DNA from: Ensifer oleiphilus
GTDB lineage: Bacteria > Pseudomonadota > Alphaproteobacteria > Rhizobiales > Rhizobiaceae
NCBI RefSeq assembly: GCF_013371465.1
Contig: NZ_JABWDU010000015.1
Coordinates: forward strand, 1-64,000
Length of the DNA stretch: 64,000 nucleotides
Direction: 5' to 3'
Shown here: positions 49,270 through 58,884 of the stretch, in pieces
Position numbering within the stretch: position 1 is the stretch's first letter
How the letters are laid out: the number at the start of each line of letters is the position of its first letter
Made by a program: the position numbers and the translations under genes
Notes under the pieces: model-generated
Databases searched by the model: none
Told to the model about the DNA's origin: nothing
Seen by the model: the letters and a program-made list of their open reading frames with translations, nothing else

Positions 49270-50613
49270 TCACTTCGGCGGCGTGCCGTTATCGGCAAGC
49301 ACGTCGCCAACGAGATAGAGCGAACCGCCGATCAGGATGCGTGGCGGCATGGGGTCTTCGTCGACCAGATTGGCAATGACCGTCAGCGCCTCGGCCACCG
49401 ATGACAGGGCGGACGCCTCGAAACCGACCGAGGCCGCGTCCTGGGCCAATGCCACGGGATCGAGCCCGGCATCGGAGCCACGGATCGGAACGGTGAAGAC
49501 CTGCTCGGCAAGATCGAGGAAGGCGCGGAAGTAACCGAGCGGATCCTTGGTGTTGATCATGCCGATGATCAGGAACAGCGGACGGGATTCGCGCTCCTCG
49601 AAATTCGCCATCGCTTCGGCGATCACCTGGCCAGCCCCGGGATTGTGCCCACCATCGACCCAGATCTCCGCATCCTGCGGGCCGTAATGGGCAAGCTTGC
49701 CGCCGCCCAGACGCTGGAGCCGCCCGGGCCACTCGACCCCGGCAACGCCGCGCTCGATGGCCACGTCCGGCACGTCGAATCCGGCGGCCCTGACGGCGCG
49801 GATGGCGGCGGCGGCATTGGCATATTGATGCCGGCCCGGCAGCTTCGGCAGGGGAAGGTCGCACAGGCCACGCTCGTCCTGGTAGACAAGGCGACCGAAC
49901 TCCTCATGGGCCAGGAAATCCTGACCGTAGACAGACATCGGGCAGCCCAGACGCTCGGCGGTCGAGGTCAGGACGTCGCGAACGCCCTCTTCCTCCTGCT
50001 GGCCGATGACGACTGGGCATCCGCGCTTCATGATGCCGGCTTTTTCCGCTGCGATCAGCTCGACCCGATCGCCGAGATAGGCCTGGTGATCGAGTGAGAT
50101 CGGCATGATCACCGAAACGGCCGGGTTGTTTATGACATTGGTCGCGTCGAAGCGGCCACCGAGACCAACCTCCATGATCGCGACATCCGCCGGATGTTCG
50201 GCAAAGAGAACGAAAGTGACCGCAGTCAGGATCTCAAAGACGGTGATCTTCTCGCCGCCATTGGCTTCCGCGACGCGTCGAACCGCATCGGCCAGCACCG
50301 GATCGCTGACGAGCTTGCCCTTGCCGCCCTTGACCCCGAGCCGATAACGCTCATGCCAATTGACCAGATGCGGGGAGGTGTGGACGTGGACGCTCAGGCC
50401 GGCGGCCTCAAGCAGCGCACGCGAGAAGGCGGTGACGGAGCCCTTGCCATTGGTGCCGGCCACGTGAATGATCGGTGGCAGGCGGTCCTGCGGATTGCCG
50501 AGCGCGGCCAGAAGCCGGGTTATCCTGTCCAACGACAGGTCGAAGCCTTTCGGATGCAAAGCAAGGAGTTTTTCGATCTCGTAGCCTGCTTCGCTGGCTT
50601 CCACCGCTGTCAT
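49270..50613 (-). CDS. folC: Folylpolyglutamate synthase/dihydrofolate synthase
   Basis: A 447-residue Mur-ligase-type enzyme that adds glutamate to dihydropteroate and folates. The ATP-binding loop is VAGTNGKGSV (about residues 50-59); VGLGGRFDATNV and ISLDHQAYLGDRVELIAAEKAGIMK are the family blocks that bind metal and carry the carbamoylated lysine. VDGGHNPGA lies near residue 320. Last gene of the trpF-trpB-trpA-accD-folC group, a conserved alphaproteobacterial order. Confidence 0.96.
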   Translation of the reverse strand: MTAVEASEAGYEIEKLLALHPKGFDLSLDRITRLLAALGNPQDRLPPIIHVAGTNGKGSVTAFSRALLEAAGLSVHVHTSPHLVNWHERYRLGVKGGKGKLVSDPVLADAVRRVAEANGGEKITVFEILTAVTFVLFAEHPADVAIMEVGLGGRFDATNVINNPAVSVIMPISLDHQAYLGDRVELIAAEKAGIMKRGCPVVIGQQEEEGVRDVLTSTAERLGCPMSVYGQDFLAHEEFGRLVYQDERGLCDLPLPKLPGRHQYANAAAAIRAVRAAGFDVPDVAIERGVAGVEWPGRLQRLGGGKLAHYGPQDAEIWVDGGHNPGAGQVIAEAMANFEERESRPLFLIIGMINTKDPLGYFRAFLDLAEQVFTVPIRGSDAGLDPVALAQDAASVGFEASALSSVAEALTVIANLVDEDPMPPRILIGGSLYLVGDVLADNGTPPK

Positions 50614-50640
50614 CTCGCCCTGCCCCGATAGGATCGTATG

Positions 50641-51558
50641 CTATGCGCTTGCCGCTACCGGCAAGGCCACTGGGTCTGCGCCGCCGCCGTTGAGCTTCAC
50701 GGCGTCCGCCGGCTTCTTCATCAGGATCTTCAGCACGCGTGCCAGCGTCGACGGGATGTCGTGGCGCTTGACGACCATGTCGATCATGCCGTGTTCCAGC
50801 AGGTATTCCGCTGTCTGGAAGCCTTCTGGCAGCTTCTCGCGCAGCGTCTGCTCGATCACGCGCTTGCCGGCAAAGCCGATTTCGGCGCCGGGTTCGGCGA
50901 TTTGAATATCCCCGAGCATGGCGTAGGAGGCCGTAACACCGCCGGTGGTCGGGTTGGTCAACACGACGATATAGGGAAGACCGGCTTCCTTGAGCATGTT
51001 TACGGCGACGGTCGTGCGCGGCAGCTGCATCAGCGAAAGGATGCCTTCCTGCATGCGGGCGCCACCGGAGGCCGGGAAGATGACCAGCGGGCACTTCTCC
51101 GCGATCGCCTTTTCGAAGGCCTTCACGATGGCTTCGCCTGCGGCCATGCCGAGCGAACCGCCGATGAAGTTGAACTCATGTACCACGCCGACGAGCTTGA
51201 CGCCCTGAACGCGGCCGACACCGGCAACGATCGTGTCTTCTAGCTCGGTCTTGGCGCGGCTGTCACGAAGACGGTCGGAATACTTCTTGGAATCGCGGAA
51301 CTTGAGCGGATCCTGCGCCACCTTGGGCTGCGGCAGGGCCTCGTAGATGCCACCGTCGAACAGATCCTTCAACCGAGCTTTTGCCGGCATCTTCATGTGG
51401 AAGCCGGATTGCGGGATGACCCATTTGTTCTCCTCGAGATCGCGGTGATACACCATCTCGCCGGTTTCCGGGCACTTGATCCAGAGATTCTCCGCCACTT
51501 CCCTGCGGCCCAGCATCGAATTGATTTTCGGCCGAACGTAGTTTGTGATCCAGTTCAC
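50641..51558 (-). CDS. accD: Acetyl-CoA carboxylase carboxyltransferase subunit beta, zinc ribbon degenerate
   Basis: A 305-residue carboxyltransferase subunit for the first step of fatty acid synthesis; works with AccA, encoded elsewhere. Core motifs [31 protein letters not shown] and [17 protein letters not shown] are intact. The N-terminal zinc ribbon, four cysteines in E. coli, has only Cys29 here; the other three positions are Thr32, Ile48 and Ser51. The surrounding fold residues ([18 protein letters not shown]) align, so the domain is present but should not hold zinc in the standard way. I recall similar sequences in other rhizobia. Confidence 0.97.
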   Translation of the reverse strand: MNWITNYVRPKINSMLGRREVAENLWIKCPETGEMVYHRDLEENKWVIPQSGFHMKMPAKARLKDLFDGGIYEALPQPKVAQDPLKFRDSKKYSDRLRDSRAKTELEDTIVAGVGRVQGVKLVGVVHEFNFIGGSLGMAAGEAIVKAFEKAIAEKCPLVIFPASGGARMQEGILSLMQLPRTTVAVNMLKEAGLPYIVVLTNPTTGGVTASYAMLGDIQIAEPGAEIGFAGKRVIEQTLREKLPEGFQTAEYLLEHGMIDMVVKRHDIPSTLARVLKILMKKPADAVKLNGGGADPVALPVAASA

Positions 51559-51608
51559 TTATAGTCTCCTGAAGATTTTCTTCGGGTTGTGCGCGCTAAT
51601 ATAGGCAA

Positions 51609-52448
51609 TTATTCGGCTGCTGCGAGCCGTGCGGACCGCACGCCAGCCGACAGGCCCCTTATCAACGCTTCGACACCCGGTACAGTCGCGTCCGTCGCTC
51701 TGCCTTCTTCGGTCAGGCTCGACGCGATCTGATTGACGATCGCCGTTCCGACGACGACACCATCGGCCGATGCGCCGATGGCTCTTGCATGTTCCGCCGT
51801 CTTGACGCCGAAGCCGACGCAAACAGGCAGTTTCGTATGGCTCTTGATACGCTCGACGGCGCCGGCAATCAACGACGGATCCGGCAGGGCCGACCCGGTT
51901 ATGCCGTTCATCGAGACGTAGTACACGAAGCCCGAGGTATTTTCGAGAACCTTCGGCAGACGACGGTCATCCGTCGTCGGCGTCGCCAGGCGAATGAAGT
52001 TGATGCCCTTCGCAAGCGCCGGGATGCAGAGTTCATCGTCCATCTCCGGCGGCAGATCGACAACGATCAGCCCGTCGATGCCAGCGTCCAGAGCGTCTGT
52101 CAGGAAACGATCGACACCGTAGATGTAGATCGGATTGTAGTAGCCCATCAGCACGATCGGCGTACGCTGGTCTTCCTCGCGGAAACGACGAGCAATGTCG
52201 AGCGTCTTTGCCAACGTCTGGCCTGCCTTCAGCGCACGCTGGCCGGCAAGCTGGATCGCCGGTCCGTCGGCCATCGGGTCGGAAAACGGCATGCCGAGTT
52301 CGATGACGTCGGCACCGGCCTTCGGCAGTGCCTTCATGATCGAAACGGACGTTTCGAAATCGGGGTCGCCACCCATAAAATAGGTCACGAGGACCGGGCG
52401 TCCTTCCGACGCCACATCGGCGAACTTTCTGTCCATGCGTGCGGTCAT
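51609..52448 (-). CDS. trpA: Tryptophan synthase alpha subunit
   Basis: A 279-residue TIM-barrel that splits indole-3-glycerol phosphate and passes indole to TrpB. The catalytic glutamate is in [16 protein letters not shown] and the catalytic aspartate in IVVDLPPE. The [10 protein letters not shown] and [11 protein letters not shown] segments bind phosphate. Lies five bases after trpB. Confidence 0.97.
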   Translation of the reverse strand: MTARMDRKFADVASEGRPVLVTYFMGGDPDFETSVSIMKALPKAGADVIELGMPFSDPMADGPAIQLAGQRALKAGQTLAKTLDIARRFREEDQRTPIVLMGYYNPIYIYGVDRFLTDALDAGIDGLIVVDLPPEMDDELCIPALAKGINFIRLATPTTDDRRLPKVLENTSGFVYYVSMNGITGSALPDPSLIAGAVERIKSHTKLPVCVGFGVKTAEHARAIGASADGVVVGTAIVNQIASSLTEEGRATDATVPGVEALIRGLSAGVRSARLAAAE

Positions 52449-52453
52449 GATCG

Positions 52454-53674
52454 TTACAGCCCCATACCCAGAATCTTGCCGACGGTGAAAATGTCCTTGT
52501 CGCCGCGACCGGAGAGATTCATCAGGATGATCTCGTCCTTGCCCATCGTCGGCGCGCGCTTGATGACCTCGGCCAAGGCGTGCGAAGGCTCCAGTGCCGG
52601 GATGATGCCTTCAAGACGAGTCAGCATTTGAAAGGCTTCCAGTGCCTCGTGGTCCATGATCGGCACATATTCGACGCGGCCGACATCGTTGAGCCAGGAG
52701 TGCTCCGGGCCGATGCCTGGGTAATCGAGGCCGGCCGAAATCGAGTGGCCTTCCTTGATCTGGCCGTCGCCGTCCTGCAGCAGATAGGTGCGGTTGCCGT
52801 GCAGTACGCCCGGCGAACCGGCGGTGATCGACGCGCAATGTTCCTCGCCATCGAGCCCCTTGCCGCCGGCCTCGACACCGACGATTTTCACGCCTTCGTC
52901 GTCGAGGAACGAATGGAAGATACCGATCGCGTTGGACCCGCCGCCGACTGCAGCAACGACGAGATCGGGAAGCCGGCCCTCGGCCTCCAGCATCTGCGCC
53001 TTCGCCTCCTGGCCGATGACGGCCTGGAAGTCGCGGACCATTTCCGGATAGGGATGCGGACCGGCAGCCGTGCCGATCAGGTAATAGGTGTTGTCGACAT
53101 TGGTGACCCAGTCGCGCAACGCCTCGTTCATGGCGTCCTTGAGCGTCCCGTTACCGGCGGTAACCGGCTTCACCTCGGCGCCGAGAAGCTTCATGCGGAA
53201 GACGTTCGGCGCCTGTCGCTCGACGTCGGTCGCGCCCATGTAGACGACGCAAGGCAGGCCGAAGCGGGCGGCGACGGTCGCAGACGCCACGCCGTGCTGG
53301 CCGGCGCCGGTTTCGGCGATGATACGCGTCTTGCCCATGCGCTTGGCGAGCAGGATCTGGCCGATGCAGTTGTTGATCTTGTGCGAACCGGTGTGGTTCA
53401 GCTCTTCGCGCTTGAAGTAGATCTTGGCGCCGCCGAGCTCTTCCGTCAGCCGCTCGGCGAAATAGAGCGGGCTCGGACGGCCGATGTAATGGGCGCCGAG
53501 ATTGTCGAGCTCGGCCTTGAAGGCCGGGTCGTTCTTGGCCTTGTCCCACTCGGCCTGCAGGTCGAGGATCAGGGGCATCAGGGTTTCGGCAACGAAGCGG
53601 CCACCGAAAATGCCGAAACGGCCGTCTTCGTCAGGTCCCGCCCGGAAGGAATTGAGTTTTGGCGCCTCGTTCAC
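52454..53674 (-). CDS. trpB: Tryptophan synthase beta subunit
   Basis: A 406-residue PLP enzyme that joins indole and serine. The PLP lysine is in [10 protein letters not shown]; the phosphate-binding loop is [12 protein letters not shown], and [11 protein letters not shown] carries the catalytic glutamate. Its start overlaps the trpF stop (ATGA). Organised as trpFBA separated from trpEDC, as usual in alphaproteobacteria. Confidence 0.98.
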   Translation of the reverse strand: MNEAPKLNSFRAGPDEDGRFGIFGGRFVAETLMPLILDLQAEWDKAKNDPAFKAELDNLGAHYIGRPSPLYFAERLTEELGGAKIYFKREELNHTGSHKINNCIGQILLAKRMGKTRIIAETGAGQHGVASATVAARFGLPCVVYMGATDVERQAPNVFRMKLLGAEVKPVTAGNGTLKDAMNEALRDWVTNVDNTYYLIGTAAGPHPYPEMVRDFQAVIGQEAKAQMLEAEGRLPDLVVAAVGGGSNAIGIFHSFLDDEGVKIVGVEAGGKGLDGEEHCASITAGSPGVLHGNRTYLLQDGDGQIKEGHSISAGLDYPGIGPEHSWLNDVGRVEYVPIMDHEALEAFQMLTRLEGIIPALEPSHALAEVIKRAPTMGKDEIILMNLSGRGDKDIFTVGKILGMGL

Positions 53675-54345
53675 GTCTTGCTCCCTGACCGTGCCGTAAC
53701 CGCCTCCGCGTGGCGAACGGCATCGAAAAACGCATCCATGAGCTTCAGATCCTTGACACCCGGCGCGCTCTCGACGCCGGAGGACGTATCGATGGCACGG
53801 GCGCGCGTCTGCGCCAGGGCTTCACCGATGTTGTTCACGTTCAAACCACCGGAAAGCATGTAATCGACGCTGCCGTCAAGCGCATCGAGCAGGGTCCAGT
53901 CGAAGGAAACACCGTTACCGCCGGGCAATTCCGATCCTGCAGGGGGCTTGGCATCAAAGAGAAACCGGTCGGCGATGCCGATATAAGGCTCGACCTTTTT
54001 CAAATCGTCAGCGTTGCGGATGGACAAAGCCTTCATCACGGGCAGGCCATAGACCGCCTTGACGGTGAGAACCCTGTCGGGTGTCTCGCGGCCATGCAGC
54101 TGCAAAATGTCCGGATTGAGCGCTGCCACGATCTCGTCGAGATCGTCATTGTCGGCGTCGACGGTCACGGCGACGATCTTTGCCTTGCCGCGGATCCTGT
54201 CCGCCAGACGACCGGCGTCATCGGGTTCGAGATTGCGCGGGCTCTTTGCGAAAAAGATGAAGCCCGTGTGCGATGCGCCGAGCGCCACCGCGTGATCCAC
54301 CGCTTCCGCGGTCTTCAGGCCGCATATCTTCACTTCGGTTTTCAT
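53671..54345 (-). CDS. trpF: Phosphoribosylanthranilate isomerase
   Basis: I start at ATG 54345 (224 residues); the upstream extension to 54402 is not family-like. A TIM-barrel with KICGLKT, carrying the catalytic cysteine, and LQLHGRETP and [13 protein letters not shown]. It isomerises phosphoribosylanthranilate in tryptophan synthesis. First gene of the minus-strand trp-acc-fol group. Confidence 0.96.
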   Translation of the reverse strand: MKTEVKICGLKTAEAVDHAVALGASHTGFIFFAKSPRNLEPDDAGRLADRIRGKAKIVAVTVDADNDDLDEIVAALNPDILQLHGRETPDRVLTVKAVYGLPVMKALSIRNADDLKKVEPYIGIADRFLFDAKPPAGSELPGGNGVSFDWTLLDALDGSVDYMLSGGLNVNNIGEALAQTRARAIDTSSGVESAPGVKDLKLMDAFFDAVRHAEAVTARSGSKT

Positions 54346-54476
54346 GAGAAGCGACCTTGCATGAAATGTCGCTGGAGTCGAGCCAAAAACCACCCTGCGC
54401 ACCGTCGTCCAGAGGGTGCGGCATTGCGGTTTCGGCCTCAGCTCACCATATGCATTCTATCACAACGGAGAGACGA

Positions 54477-54677
54477 ATGCGTCTGCTGCTTGCCCTCATT
54501 CTGCCCTGGCTTCAGTTCTTCACCATCGGCCGCCCTTTTGCCGGCATCATCTGCCTTATCCTGCAGATAACCCTGATCGGCTGGGTGCCGGCGGCGATCT
54601 GGTCGGTCTATGCGCTCAGCCAATACAAGACGGACGCGAAGATCCAGGCTGCTCTGGCTGGCCGCAGCCGCGGCTAA
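54477..54677 (+). CDS. YqaE/Pmp3-like small membrane protein
   Basis: With ATG 54477, preceded by CGGAG, the protein has 66 residues. Two membrane segments (about residues 3-20 and 24-46) are separated by a short turn with GRPFAGIICLILQITLIGW, which resembles the YqaE/Pmp3 proteolipid family, members of which respond to salt or envelope stress. The basic tail is short. The longer open frame starting at 54357 is not supported. Assignment to the family is moderate because the signature is loose. Confidence 0.7.
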   Translation: MRLLLALILPWLQFFTIGRPFAGIICLILQITLIGWVPAAIWSVYALSQYKTDAKIQAALAGRSRG

Positions 54678-54690
54678 ACCCGACAACGAT

Positions 54691-55449
54691 CTAGTCGAAA
54701 TCGATGGCGTGCAGCATCGTGCCGTTGCGCCTCAGCCAGCGCTTGGCATCGTTGGTGTCGGGGCAGAGCTTCTCGCACAGTGCCCAGAAGTCCGGCCCAT
54801 GGTTCATCTCCTTGAGATGCGCTACTTCGTGTGCGGCGAGATAGGCGATGACCTTCGGCGGCGCCATGACGATCCGCCATGAAAAGCTTAGCGCGCCATC
54901 GGCCGAACAGGAGCCCCAGCGGCTGCGCGTGTCCTTCAGGCTCAGCGACTTCGGCCGCCGGCCGACCCGGCCGGCATAGACCGCGACCAGACGATCGAGA
55001 TCATGCCGCGCTTCCTTCTTCAAGAAATCGACGATGCGACGGCGCAGATGTTCCTCGCCGCCGCTGACACGCAGGATCGCCTCATCGTCAACGACGAAGG
55101 CTTCGGTCAATCCTCTGATTTTTCCTGATCTTTCGATCCGATGAGCGACGCCGCGGATCAGGATCGTGCCGCCCTCTTCCAGCTGGCTCTCGCCGGAAAA
55201 TCGCGCCAGCTTGGTCATCAACCAGCCCTGATGGCGGCTGAGGAAAGCATTCACTTCCCGATCGGCCAGCCCCTGCGGGATCGTCAGCTTCAGCGCGCGG
55301 CCACCGGGCTCGATGCGCAGTGTCATGCGGGTGGCCCGCGAATTCTGCCGGATGGTCAGCGGAAGCATCTTTCCCGCGACTTCGATTTCTCGGGTCGTGT
55401 CGACTGGAGCCGGAGGAGGAGTGCGCCGCCGCGTGAAAGAAGGGAACAT
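54691..55449 (-). CDS. YgjP-type zinc metallopeptidase domain protein (DUF45/SprT-like)
   Basis: A 252-residue protein of the YgjP/COG1451 family. The zinc motif is AAHEVAHLKEMNHGPDFW: HExxH at about residue 204-208, with the third His seven residues on. LKDTRSRWGSCS and SFSWRIVMAPP are the other family marks. The catalytic glutamate is present. The N-terminal region is beta-rich. Function is unknown; a protease is assumed from the motif. Confidence 0.9.
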   Translation of the reverse strand: MFPSFTRRRTPPPAPVDTTREIEVAGKMLPLTIRQNSRATRMTLRIEPGGRALKLTIPQGLADREVNAFLSRHQGWLMTKLARFSGESQLEEGGTILIRGVAHRIERSGKIRGLTEAFVVDDEAILRVSGGEEHLRRRIVDFLKKEARHDLDRLVAVYAGRVGRRPKSLSLKDTRSRWGSCSADGALSFSWRIVMAPPKVIAYLAAHEVAHLKEMNHGPDFWALCEKLCPDTNDAKRWLRRNGTMLHAIDFD

Positions 55450-55599
55450 GACGGCTTTCTATCCGATTCGCGGCCTTTTCGGCTAATGCATAATTCCCAG
55501 AAACGCGCCGCGGGTCAGGGAATTGCCGGCTTTTGTGATCGACATGACAAGGCGCCGTTTGCGCATTTGAAGCGACAGGTGGCGCCTTATGCCGATCAC

Positions 55600-55633
55600 G
55601 ACATCCGGCGTTTCATGTGAAACACCGGATGTC
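55600..55633. other. 34-base palindrome enclosing a parS-like site
   Basis: Arms GACATCCGG (55600-55608) and CCGGATGTC (55625-55633) enclose CGTTTCATGTGAAACA (55609-55624). The inner 16 bases match the parS palindrome TGTTTCACGTGAAACA at all but positions 1 and 8. The whole is nearly a perfect inverted repeat and lies between two convergently placed minus-strand genes beyond the DUF2852 stop. It could serve as terminator hairpin, as ParB site, or both; there is no T run. Confidence 0.5.
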
Positions 55634-55644
55634 CTGTTCATCAC

Positions 55645-56073
55645 TCAGTTTGCCTCGAACGGGGCGACGGGGCCGGAGCCGCCATTGCGGCGGTCGCGCA
55701 TGAAGCGGTCGAACTCGTCCTGGTCCTTGGCGCGGCGAAGCTCGCGCACGTAGGAATCGAATTCCTCGCGCATTTCATCGAGCTTGCGACGCTCTTCATC
55801 GAGGCGGGCAAGTTCGGCTTCGCGCCAGTCATCAAAGGCAACGTTGCCGGTGCGATGCGGCTGCGTCCAGTTGGCGCGATTGCCGCGCTTGAAGGCGGAG
55901 CACATGCCGTCGACCGTGCTGTTGGCGTCTTTCTTGAACGTTTTCAGTTTCTCGCCGAAGAGGATGTAGGCGAGCATGGCCAGGCCGAGCGGCCAGAAAA
56001 CCACGAAACCGAGCACCATCAATGCAATGGTCGCAGGCGTCCAATCCGGACGGATCAAAGCAGATTGGTTCAT
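55645..56073 (-). CDS. DUF2852 membrane-anchored protein
   Basis: I choose ATG 56073 (142 residues; start MNQSAL); ATG 56091 would add six. One or two membrane segments occupy residues about 12-38 (TPATIALMVLGFVVFWPLGLAMLAYI is the family mark), followed by a soluble helical tail with a charged coiled coil (about 85-125, rich in Glu, Arg, Asp). The fold suggests a bitopic membrane protein with a cytoplasmic helix. Function unknown. Confidence 0.85.
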   Translation of the reverse strand: MNQSALIRPDWTPATIALMVLGFVVFWPLGLAMLAYILFGEKLKTFKKDANSTVDGMCSAFKRGNRANWTQPHRTGNVAFDDWREAELARLDEERRKLDEMREEFDSYVRELRRAKDQDEFDRFMRDRRNGGSGPVAPFEAN

Positions 56074-56220
56074 CTTCAGTATTCCTCGCAATCAACCGGA
56101 CCACCCATTGCGGCCCGGTGAAAACGATGTGGGAAGGCGCGCTATCGACTACAAGACGCCCTTCCCCGGAATCGGACAAACCCTTGACTCTGCGCGGTCA
56201 AAAGCCCGAATTTTCATCAA

Positions 56221-57495
56221 TCAGGCGGTTTTTCCGCCCTTGATCACCTGCTTTACCGGGTTGGTATGGCGGGCATGCTCGCGCTGGAAGGCAACGATGC
56301 GCGGTGCGATTTCGCGACGGAAACGCGATCCGTTGAACACGCCGTAGTGCCCGACATCAGGCTGCATGTAGTGCATGCGCATATGCTCGGGGATGTTGGT
56401 GCAGATCGTCTGCGCCGCCTTCGTCTGGCCGAGACCCGAAATATCGTCGTTCTCGCCTTCGACCGTCAGCAGCGCGACCTTCTTGATCGCCGTGGTATCG
56501 ACGCGTCGGCCGCGATGCATCATCTCGCCCTTCGGGAGCGCATGCTGCATGAAAACGACCTGAACGGTTTGCAGATAGAACTCAGCCGTCAGATCCATCA
56601 CCGCAAGATATTCGTCGTAGAAATCGCGGTGTTTCTCGGCGGCATCGCCATCGTTCTTCACCAGATGGGCGAAGAATTCCTTGTGTGCGATCAGGTGACG
56701 GTCGAGGTTCATCGACATGAAGCCCGAGAGCTGCAGGAAGCCGGGATAGACCATGCGCATGAAACCCGGCTGCGGCCACGGCACCGGCATGACGACATTG
56801 TCGCGGAACCACTCGATCGGCCGCTCTTCGGCCAGCTTGTTGACGGCGGTCGGGTTGATGCGCGTATCGATCGGCCCGCCCATCAGCGTCATCGAGGCCG
56901 GTGACAGCGGATCGCCGGCCGCCTCCATCACCGCGACCGCTGCGAGCACCGGCACGGCCGGCTGACAGACCCCGATGACGTGCGTGTCAGGCCCAAGGAA
57001 GTGCAGCATCTGGATGACGTAGTCGATATAGTCGTCGAGATCGAAATTCCCCTCGCTCAAGGGAACCATGCGCGCGTCGATCCAGTCGGTGATGTAGATA
57101 TCGGAATGCGGAAGCAGGGCTTCGACGGTTCCGCGCAGCAGCGTGGCATAATGGCCCGACATCGGTGCAACGATCAGCACTTTCGGATCGGCAGCCCTAC
57201 CCTTGGGAACAGCGCGTTCGAAATGGATCAGGTTGCAGAACGGCTCGCGCCAGACGATACGCTCGTGAACCCCGACGGGCTGGCCGTCGATCAGCGTTTC
57301 GGGAAGGCCGAATTCCGGCTTGCCATAGCGGCGCGTCGTTCGTTCGAAGACCTCGAGGCCAGCAGCTGTCGCGCGACCGAGATAGGTGTGCGAGATCGGG
57401 TTCATCGGATTGCTGAAAGCAAGCCGCATCGCATCCGCCGCCGTCCGCCACGGCGCCATCATGGCATGGTTCAATTCGTAGAGCTGGTAGAACAT
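56221..57495 (-). CDS. phaZ: Intracellular polyhydroxybutyrate depolymerase
   Basis: I start at ATG 57495 (424 residues; MFYQLYELNHAMM is the typical beginning); the open frame to 57528 adds 11 residues. The enzyme breaks down stored PHB granules. The nucleophile elbow is VIGVCQPAVP with Cys177 in place of the usual Ser, as in the PhaZ of Ralstonia. The His of the triad lies in QPDVGHYGVFNG near the end. There is no signal peptide, which supports an intracellular enzyme. In Sinorhizobium phaZ affects PHB turnover and symbiotic fitness. Confidence 0.95.
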   Translation of the reverse strand: MFYQLYELNHAMMAPWRTAADAMRLAFSNPMNPISHTYLGRATAAGLEVFERTTRRYGKPEFGLPETLIDGQPVGVHERIVWREPFCNLIHFERAVPKGRAADPKVLIVAPMSGHYATLLRGTVEALLPHSDIYITDWIDARMVPLSEGNFDLDDYIDYVIQMLHFLGPDTHVIGVCQPAVPVLAAVAVMEAAGDPLSPASMTLMGGPIDTRINPTAVNKLAEERPIEWFRDNVVMPVPWPQPGFMRMVYPGFLQLSGFMSMNLDRHLIAHKEFFAHLVKNDGDAAEKHRDFYDEYLAVMDLTAEFYLQTVQVVFMQHALPKGEMMHRGRRVDTTAIKKVALLTVEGENDDISGLGQTKAAQTICTNIPEHMRMHYMQPDVGHYGVFNGSRFRREIAPRIVAFQREHARHTNPVKQVIKGGKTA

Positions 57496-57829
57496 AGGAA
57501 GCGTACCCCTTGGTTCAATCAACGACAACGCCGCTCCCAGTCGGACGCAAGCTTGCGATTGTTTGTCTTGGTGTCCGCAATCGCTGCAAGACTACCATGT
57601 TTCTTGTGCACTGCAACAAGTATACCCGTTTCACCTCGATACAAGCGACTTCTGCGAGAATGCCCCCGGATTGCTGATATTTAACAAACGGACTTGCCCG
57701 GAGCTGGCGGAAAAGGCGCGTTCTCGTAAGAAATTCGCGTTCTTTTGGCGGGGGCGGAAGCTTTTTCCGAAGCGACCGACGGCGCTCGCGCCTCGGCGCG
57801 ATCTTCCGCATCGCAGCAGAATCGGGCCG
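57496..57829. promoter_or_regulatory. phaZ upstream region with candidate operator
   Basis: No credible gene is present. An interrupted palindrome CTTGT-GCACTGCA-ACAAG (57603-57620) lies about 110 bases before phaZ. Its GCA/TGC-rich centre resembles the sites described for PhaR/AniA-type regulators of PHB metabolism, but the match is loose. Confidence 0.35.
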
Positions 57830-58852
57830 TCACGCCGCCGCAATCCGGACAATTGCCTTGACCAGACCGGATTTCTCGCTCGCCCAGCGCGGCAGATCCT
57901 CAACCACCGCATCCATCGTCGTTCGATGGGTAATCAGCGTCTCCACCGGCACCAGCCCTTGCCTGATCGCGCCCGCCACATGATCGAAATCCTCCCGCGT
58001 GGCGTTGCGGCTGCCGATCAACGTCATCTCCCGCTTGTGAAATTCTGGATCGGAGAAACGGATCTCGTCCTTGACGACGCTGACGAACACCAACGTTCCC
58101 CCATGCGCCACATGGCCGAAGGCGGCCTCCATTGAGCCACCGTGCCCCGTGGCGTCGAACACGACATCGAACCCGTCGCCATCCGTTGCTTCGGCGATAC
58201 GCTCACCGGACATTGCGTCGGCAACGATGCCGGCGCCGAAACCGAGCCGATCGCTCGCGAACGCCAGCCTTTCGGTACTGGTATCCATGAGGGTCACCGC
58301 ATGGCCGGCGATGCGCGAAAAGATCGCCGTTCCCAACCCGATCGGCCCGGCGCCGATGACCAGGGCCCTACTGCCGGCCGCGCAAGCCGCGCGGCGCACG
58401 GCGTGGGCGCCGATAGCCAGGAACTCCACCGTTGCGGCCGCCTCCGGCATGAGGTCGGATGCCGGATAAAGATTGCCTTCGGGAACGAGGATCTCCTCGC
58501 AGAAGGCGCCGTCGGTGTGAACTCCGAGCACCTTGATCGCCGTGCAGCAGTTCGGCTTTCCCCGGCGGCAGGCGACGCAATGACCGCAGGAGAGATAGGG
58601 GTTGACCACCACGGGCGTGCCCGGCGCGATCGTGGTTCCCGGTCCGTTGGCAACCACCGTCGCGGAGATCTCGTGTCCCATCACCCGCGGATATTCCAGG
58701 AACGGGTGCTTGCCGGCGAAGATGTGATAGTCGGTGCCGCAGATGCCGACATGGCTGACGGCGACACGCACCCAGCCCGCCGACGGGTCCGGCACCGGTG
58801 CGCGTTCAACGATCTCCAGGTGACCGGGTTCGGGGCAGAGGACGGCTTTCAT
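57830..58852 (-). CDS. Zinc-dependent alcohol/polyol dehydrogenase
   Basis: A 340-residue medium-chain dehydrogenase. Catalytic zinc ligands are in GICGTDYHIF and MGHE; the structural zinc is held by CGHCVACRRGKPNCC. The NAD-binding loop is VIGAGPIGLGTAIF. The closest groups are threonine, sorbitol and galactitol dehydrogenases. It lies 33 bases after the ABC permease stop and probably oxidises a sugar or polyol taken up by that transporter. The substrate is not evident. Confidence 0.92.
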   Translation of the reverse strand: MKAVLCPEPGHLEIVERAPVPDPSAGWVRVAVSHVGICGTDYHIFAGKHPFLEYPRVMGHEISATVVANGPGTTIAPGTPVVVNPYLSCGHCVACRRGKPNCCTAIKVLGVHTDGAFCEEILVPEGNLYPASDLMPEAAATVEFLAIGAHAVRRAACAAGSRALVIGAGPIGLGTAIFSRIAGHAVTLMDTSTERLAFASDRLGFGAGIVADAMSGERIAEATDGDGFDVVFDATGHGGSMEAAFGHVAHGGTLVFVSVVKDEIRFSDPEFHKREMTLIGSRNATREDFDHVAGAIRQGLVPVETLITHRTTMDAVVEDLPRWASEKSGLVKAIVRIAAA

Positions 58853-58884
58853 GGCATTTTCCGCATGTTGTCAGGGCACGGCAC

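Noticed and set aside
57515-57811. Open frame of 98 codons on the minus strand upstream of phaZ
   Set aside because: Very high Arg and Pro content, no ribosome binding site, and position within a promoter region; reads as a chance frame.
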